Shown here: positions 61,146 through 64,000 of the stretch, one piece after another
Layout of the letters: every line of letters starts with the position of its first letter
Numbering within the stretch: position 1 is the first letter of the stretch
Source of the DNA: JACQFK01 sp964619955
Lineage (GTDB): Bacteria > Planctomycetota > MHYJ01 > JACPRB01
Direction of reading: 5' to 3'
NCBI GenBank assembly: GCA_964619955.1
Contig: CAZUJF010000006.1
Coordinates: 62,001-126,000, forward strand
Length of the DNA: 64,000 nt
Program-made: the position numbers and the translations under genes
Notes under the pieces: generated by a model
Told to the model about the DNA's origin: nothing
Database searches by the model: none
The model's input: only the letters and a program-made list of their open reading frames with translations

Positions 61146-62576
61146 TTAATGCTTGTGGCCCTCCACCGGTGTGACGGCCTTGGGCGCCGCATGTCCCTCA
61201 TGCGGTCCCGCAGGCATCAAACCCTTCGGATGGAGCAAGCTCGGCTGACCCTGGATCTGGAACTGACTGTCGAGAAGGAAATTCCCCCGCACGACCACCC
61301 GGTCACCTTCCTTGAGGCCCGAAACGACGGGGAAGTAGTCGCCCGCCTTCGGGCCTATGATGATCTCGACGGGGACGAACTCGCCGGGGGCGCGTTCCAG
61401 GTAGACCAGGCGGCGAGTCCCGCTGTCGAGGATGGCCGACGCCGGTACGGCTAGGACGGCATCGGCGGCCGGCGGGCGCGGGGAGCCCGGGATCTGCTTC
61501 AAGCCCATCCCGCAGAGCGGGCAGGCACCGGGCGCGTCCACGAGCACCTCGGGGTGCATGGGACAGGCGTACTTGCCTTCGACGCCGGTCGGAGCGGGCC
61601 GCCCGTCAGCGCGCAAGCCCACCTCAATCCGGGCGCTCGCGAACATCCCCGGCTTCAGCCGGCGTTCAAGATTGGACACGTTGACGCGGACGCGAATGGA
61701 ACGGGTTTCCTCGTCAAGAATCGGGCTGATGAAGGTCACTCTGCCCGGGAAGATCTCCCCCGGAAAGGCCTCGGCCGTGAGCGTGACGGTCTGCCCGAAT
61801 TGCACCCAGGCGATTTCAAATTCGTAGATATTGAGATGAACCCAGACCGAGCGCAGGTCCGCCACCCGGTAAAGGATGTCTCCCGCCTTGACGGGGCTTT
61901 TCTCGACGACGTTCTTCTCGACGACCGTCCCGGAGACCGTGGAATGGATCGTGAGCCGTTCAAGGAGCTGTCGCGACTTTTGGAGCTCGGCGATCTGTGC
62001 ATCTGAGACGTCCCAGCGCTGGAGCTTGAGTTTTGCGGCCTCGAGCCGGGCGGCCATGGCCGGCTCCTGGAGGGCAAGAAGCATCTCCCGCTGGGCAACG
62101 ACGAACTCGGGACTGTAGAGCTCGAGCAGATGGCCGCCCTTCGCCACCTCCATGCCGGTGAAGTCGGCAAAGAGGCGCTCCACGTAGCCGTCGACTCGTG
62201 CGGTGACCGTGCCGAGCGCCGACTCATTGAACTGGACCTTGCCGACCGCCCGAATCTCCCTGGCGATCCGGCGACGCTCCACGGGGTGAGTCTCGACGCG
62301 TGCGAGCGCCCGGGTTGCCGCGGAAAGCTCCAAACTCCCGGCACCCCCCCCTTGCTGTGCCGCCTGGGTGTTGACGAGCGGCATGCTACAAATGGGGCAC
62401 TTCCCCGGCTTGGGCAAACGTACCTGCGGGTGCATCGAGCACGTCCACACGCCGCCCTTCGCCGTCAAGCCCGGCACATCGGAGACCGACGCGGGCACGA
62501 GAACCGCTCGTATGAAATAGCCGAAAAAAAAGACCGTCGCGACCCCCGTCGCCAAGGCCCACGCCTTCCGCTTCAC
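61146..62576 (-). CDS. cusB: CusB-like membrane-fusion adaptor with two HMBDs
   Basis: A 476-aa adaptor. GTG 62576 follows AAAGGCGG after the cusC stop; a longer frame runs through cusC. One TM/signal helix (about 6-26). Two heavy-metal-binding domains: WTCSMHPQVRLPKPGKCPICSMPL (in pieces, about 45-70) and YACPMHPEVLVDAPGACPLCGMGL (about 337-360), each with Cys, His, Cys-x2-Cys. Between them, lipoyl/hairpin and beta-barrel domains (RIAREIRAVGKVQFNES, ERLTIHSTVSGTVVEKN). Links CusA to CusC. Confidence 0.9.
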   Translation of the reverse strand: MKRKAWALATGVATVFFFGYFIRAVLVPASVSDVPGLTAKGGVWTCSMHPQVRLPKPGKCPICSMPLVNTQAAQQGGGAGSLELSAATRALARVETHPVERRRIAREIRAVGKVQFNESALGTVTARVDGYVERLFADFTGMEVAKGGHLLELYSPEFVVAQREMLLALQEPAMAARLEAAKLKLQRWDVSDAQIAELQKSRQLLERLTIHSTVSGTVVEKNVVEKSPVKAGDILYRVADLRSVWVHLNIYEFEIAWVQFGQTVTLTAEAFPGEIFPGRVTFISPILDEETRSIRVRVNVSNLERRLKPGMFASARIEVGLRADGRPAPTGVEGKYACPMHPEVLVDAPGACPLCGMGLKQIPGSPRPPAADAVLAVPASAILDSGTRRLVYLERAPGEFVPVEIIIGPKAGDYFPVVSGLKEGDRVVVRGNFLLDSQFQIQGQPSLLHPKGLMPAGPHEGHAAPKAVTPVEGHKH

Positions 62577-62592
62577 TCGACCCGCCTTTCTC

Positions 62593-63912
62593 TCAATCGC
62601 CCTTCGGGAGGGCGCCGAAATCCAATCCACAGAGCGCCTCGAGACGGGCGATGGCCTGTCGGCGCATCGCATCCATCCGCACTCCCTCAAGATCCAAGAC
62701 AAGGAGGGCGCGCTGGGCATCTAGAAGTTCGAGGAAGGTCGCCGCCCCGGCCCCATAGGCCTCCCGCGTGGCGTCCACGATCTTGCGCGCCTTGGGAAGG
62801 AGCGCGTCTCGGATCAGCCGCGTCTGACGGTCGGAGTTCCGGGCGAGGTAGAGTTGAAACACGAGTCGGGCTCGAACATCGTCAGACCGTTCCCTCAGGG
62901 CGGCTTGGGCGGCCCGAAGGCCGGCCTCTGCCTCGCGGATCCCCGCCCGTATGCGGCCGATCTGAAAAGGCAGCGTGAACATCATCCCGATCATCTTTTC
63001 CATCGACCCGCGCACATCGAATGAGATCTCCAAGTCGGGAAACCACGCCTTCCGGGCCAGGTCGATGGCATGCTCCTGACCCCGAACTTGAGCCGCCATG
63101 GCCGCGAGCTCCGGATTGCGGGCTGCCGCCAGCTCGAAGAGCCGGACATCTTCAGTGGGAAACAGGGGGGGGTCCGTTTCGATTTGCGGCCTGAGAGCCG
63201 CCTCCACTGGGCGCGAGAGGAGGCGATTGAGTTGTGCGAGCTCGCCGCTCCGACGGGCCTCCGACGACTTCAGATCGCTCTCCGCCTCCTCCGCTTCGAG
63301 CTCCGCCTTCAAGAGTTCCGCTTGCCGGGCCTGCCCGGTGCCGACGAGTGCCCCGGTGATCGAGACGAACTGACGCAGGAGTCCCAGATTCTCCTTTCCG
63401 ATCGCAATCGTACGGTCGGTGGCCGCCAACTCCGCATAGGCCCCGACGACGTCCGCCTGAAGCGTAAACTTCGCATCCTCGAAGCGCAGGCCGGTCGCGA
63501 CGGCCGACTCCAAGGCGGCCCTTCCGGCGGCTTCCAGCTTTCCGGGAAACGGGATCATCTGGGAGGCACCCAGTGTCGTGCGATCCCAGCGGGACATTTT
63601 CTCCCTTGAAAAGAGGGAGTCGAATTTGAAGCGCGGGTTGTCGAAGGACCGGGCCTGGGGAACTCTTTCAAGAGCCATCCTCCACTCGAAATGGGCCTGC
63701 TCAATGCCCGCATTGGACAGGAAGGCGTAGTGAAGGACGTCGATGAGCAAGGGCGCCTCGGCCAGCACCGGGAGGGGACGTACGCCATGGGGACGCTCGA
63801 AGGGTTTGCCGGACTTCTCGATGGCCGCACGTTCGGCATCCTCGCCCTTTACCGAGCACCCCAGGAGGGTGCTCAGAATTCCCAGGGCAGCCGTGAAAAA
63901 TGCGACTTTCAC
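62593..63912 (-). CDS. cusC: CusC-like outer-membrane efflux lipoprotein
   Basis: A 439-aa TolC-family protein with lipobox LLGC (Cys about 19): MKVAFFTAALGILSTLLGC. OEP repeats are seen as LDVLHYAFLSNAGIEQAHFEW, DVVGAYAELAATDRTIAI, and the second half LFELAAARNPELAAMAAQVRGQ, ATFLELLDAQRALLVLDLEG. It forms the outer-membrane channel of the tripartite pump. Next to CusB by 16 bp. The last 87 bases of the window upstream hold no recognisable gene. Confidence 0.9.
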   Translation of the reverse strand: MKVAFFTAALGILSTLLGCSVKGEDAERAAIEKSGKPFERPHGVRPLPVLAEAPLLIDVLHYAFLSNAGIEQAHFEWRMALERVPQARSFDNPRFKFDSLFSREKMSRWDRTTLGASQMIPFPGKLEAAGRAALESAVATGLRFEDAKFTLQADVVGAYAELAATDRTIAIGKENLGLLRQFVSITGALVGTGQARQAELLKAELEAEEAESDLKSSEARRSGELAQLNRLLSRPVEAALRPQIETDPPLFPTEDVRLFELAAARNPELAAMAAQVRGQEHAIDLARKAWFPDLEISFDVRGSMEKMIGMMFTLPFQIGRIRAGIREAEAGLRAAQAALRERSDDVRARLVFQLYLARNSDRQTRLIRDALLPKARKIVDATREAYGAGAATFLELLDAQRALLVLDLEGVRMDAMRRQAIARLEALCGLDFGALPKGD

Positions 63913-64000
63913 CTAAAGCAGGAAGAGCAAATTGGTGGCCACGGGTCCCATTTCCAGCTCAAGTACGCAATATGTCAGAACTCACCCTCGAGGACATGAG

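Noticed and set aside
1..64000. CRISPR arrays, rRNA genes, complete insertion sequences
   Set aside because: I saw no regularly spaced repeats, rRNA-like sequence or intact transposase. The only transposition-like hint is the fragment at 18131-18376.

Overview
The window looks like most of one large integrated conjugative element (ICE) from a GC-rich, diderm (Gram-negative-type) bacterium. Evidence for a diderm host: an F-type type IV secretion system (T4SS) with outer-membrane lipoproteins, a predicted outer-membrane beta-barrel, and a CusCBA-like tripartite efflux pump. A Ser/Thr kinase paired with an ECF-like sigma factor, and large secreted proteins of unknown family, recall Planctomycetota, Acidobacteriota or a poorly sampled phylum. 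I cannot name the host.

Layout. 0-0.5 kb: repeat-rich flank and tRNA-Ser(UGA). 0.6-1.8 kb: tyrosine recombinase. 2.2-4.2 kb: an AT-richer SEC-C gene, an excisionase-like protein and a small unknown. 4.2-7.6 kb (- strand): trbC-like, traF-like, traH-like and a lipoprotein gene. 7.9-16.4 kb (+): small accessory/DNA-metabolism genes (RecB/Cas4-like nuclease, SSB, DUF932 protein and several unknowns) separated by strong hairpins. 16.6-24.5 kb: an AT-richer island with a DACNV/DAC-like gene pair (possibly one frameshifted gene), a recombinase remnant, and a four-gene GASH / double-GTPase / double-GTPase / GAP1-nucleosidase operon (predicted conflict system). 25.1-34.6 kb (-): sigma factor, Ser/Thr kinase and three secreted or outer-membrane proteins. 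34.7-41.2 kb (-): traG, traC, traV, traB, traK. 41.4-49.7 kb (+): pilin, VKOR-thioredoxin fusion, traL, traE, traW/trbC-like, traU, MobH relaxase, traD, DUF4400-like protein. 49.8-52.8 kb: unknown gene plus a phosphoribosyltransferase / DprA / ComF-like module. 52.9-63.9 kb (-): two Cys-rich lipoproteins around an HD-GYP protein, then a P-type ATPase and CusA, CusB, CusC.

How the parts fit. The MobH relaxase and TraD feed DNA to the mating apparatus. TraF-like, TrbC-like and VKOR-Trx proteins probably make or handle disulfides in Cys-rich T4SS parts. The transfer genes are split among divergent operons that start at two almost identical ~222 bp bidirectional regulatory modules (7618-7840 and 41201-41422), so they are probably switched together. 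The sigma/kinase cassette lies directly downstream of traG on the same strand and may link transfer to a signal. The DAC and GTPase genes and the DprA/PRTase genes look like defence or conflict cargo; the 53-64 kb block is metal-handling cargo. The far end of the element is not visible.

All functions are read from motifs and context without database searches. Start codons were chosen from ribosome-binding sites and gene overlaps where possible.
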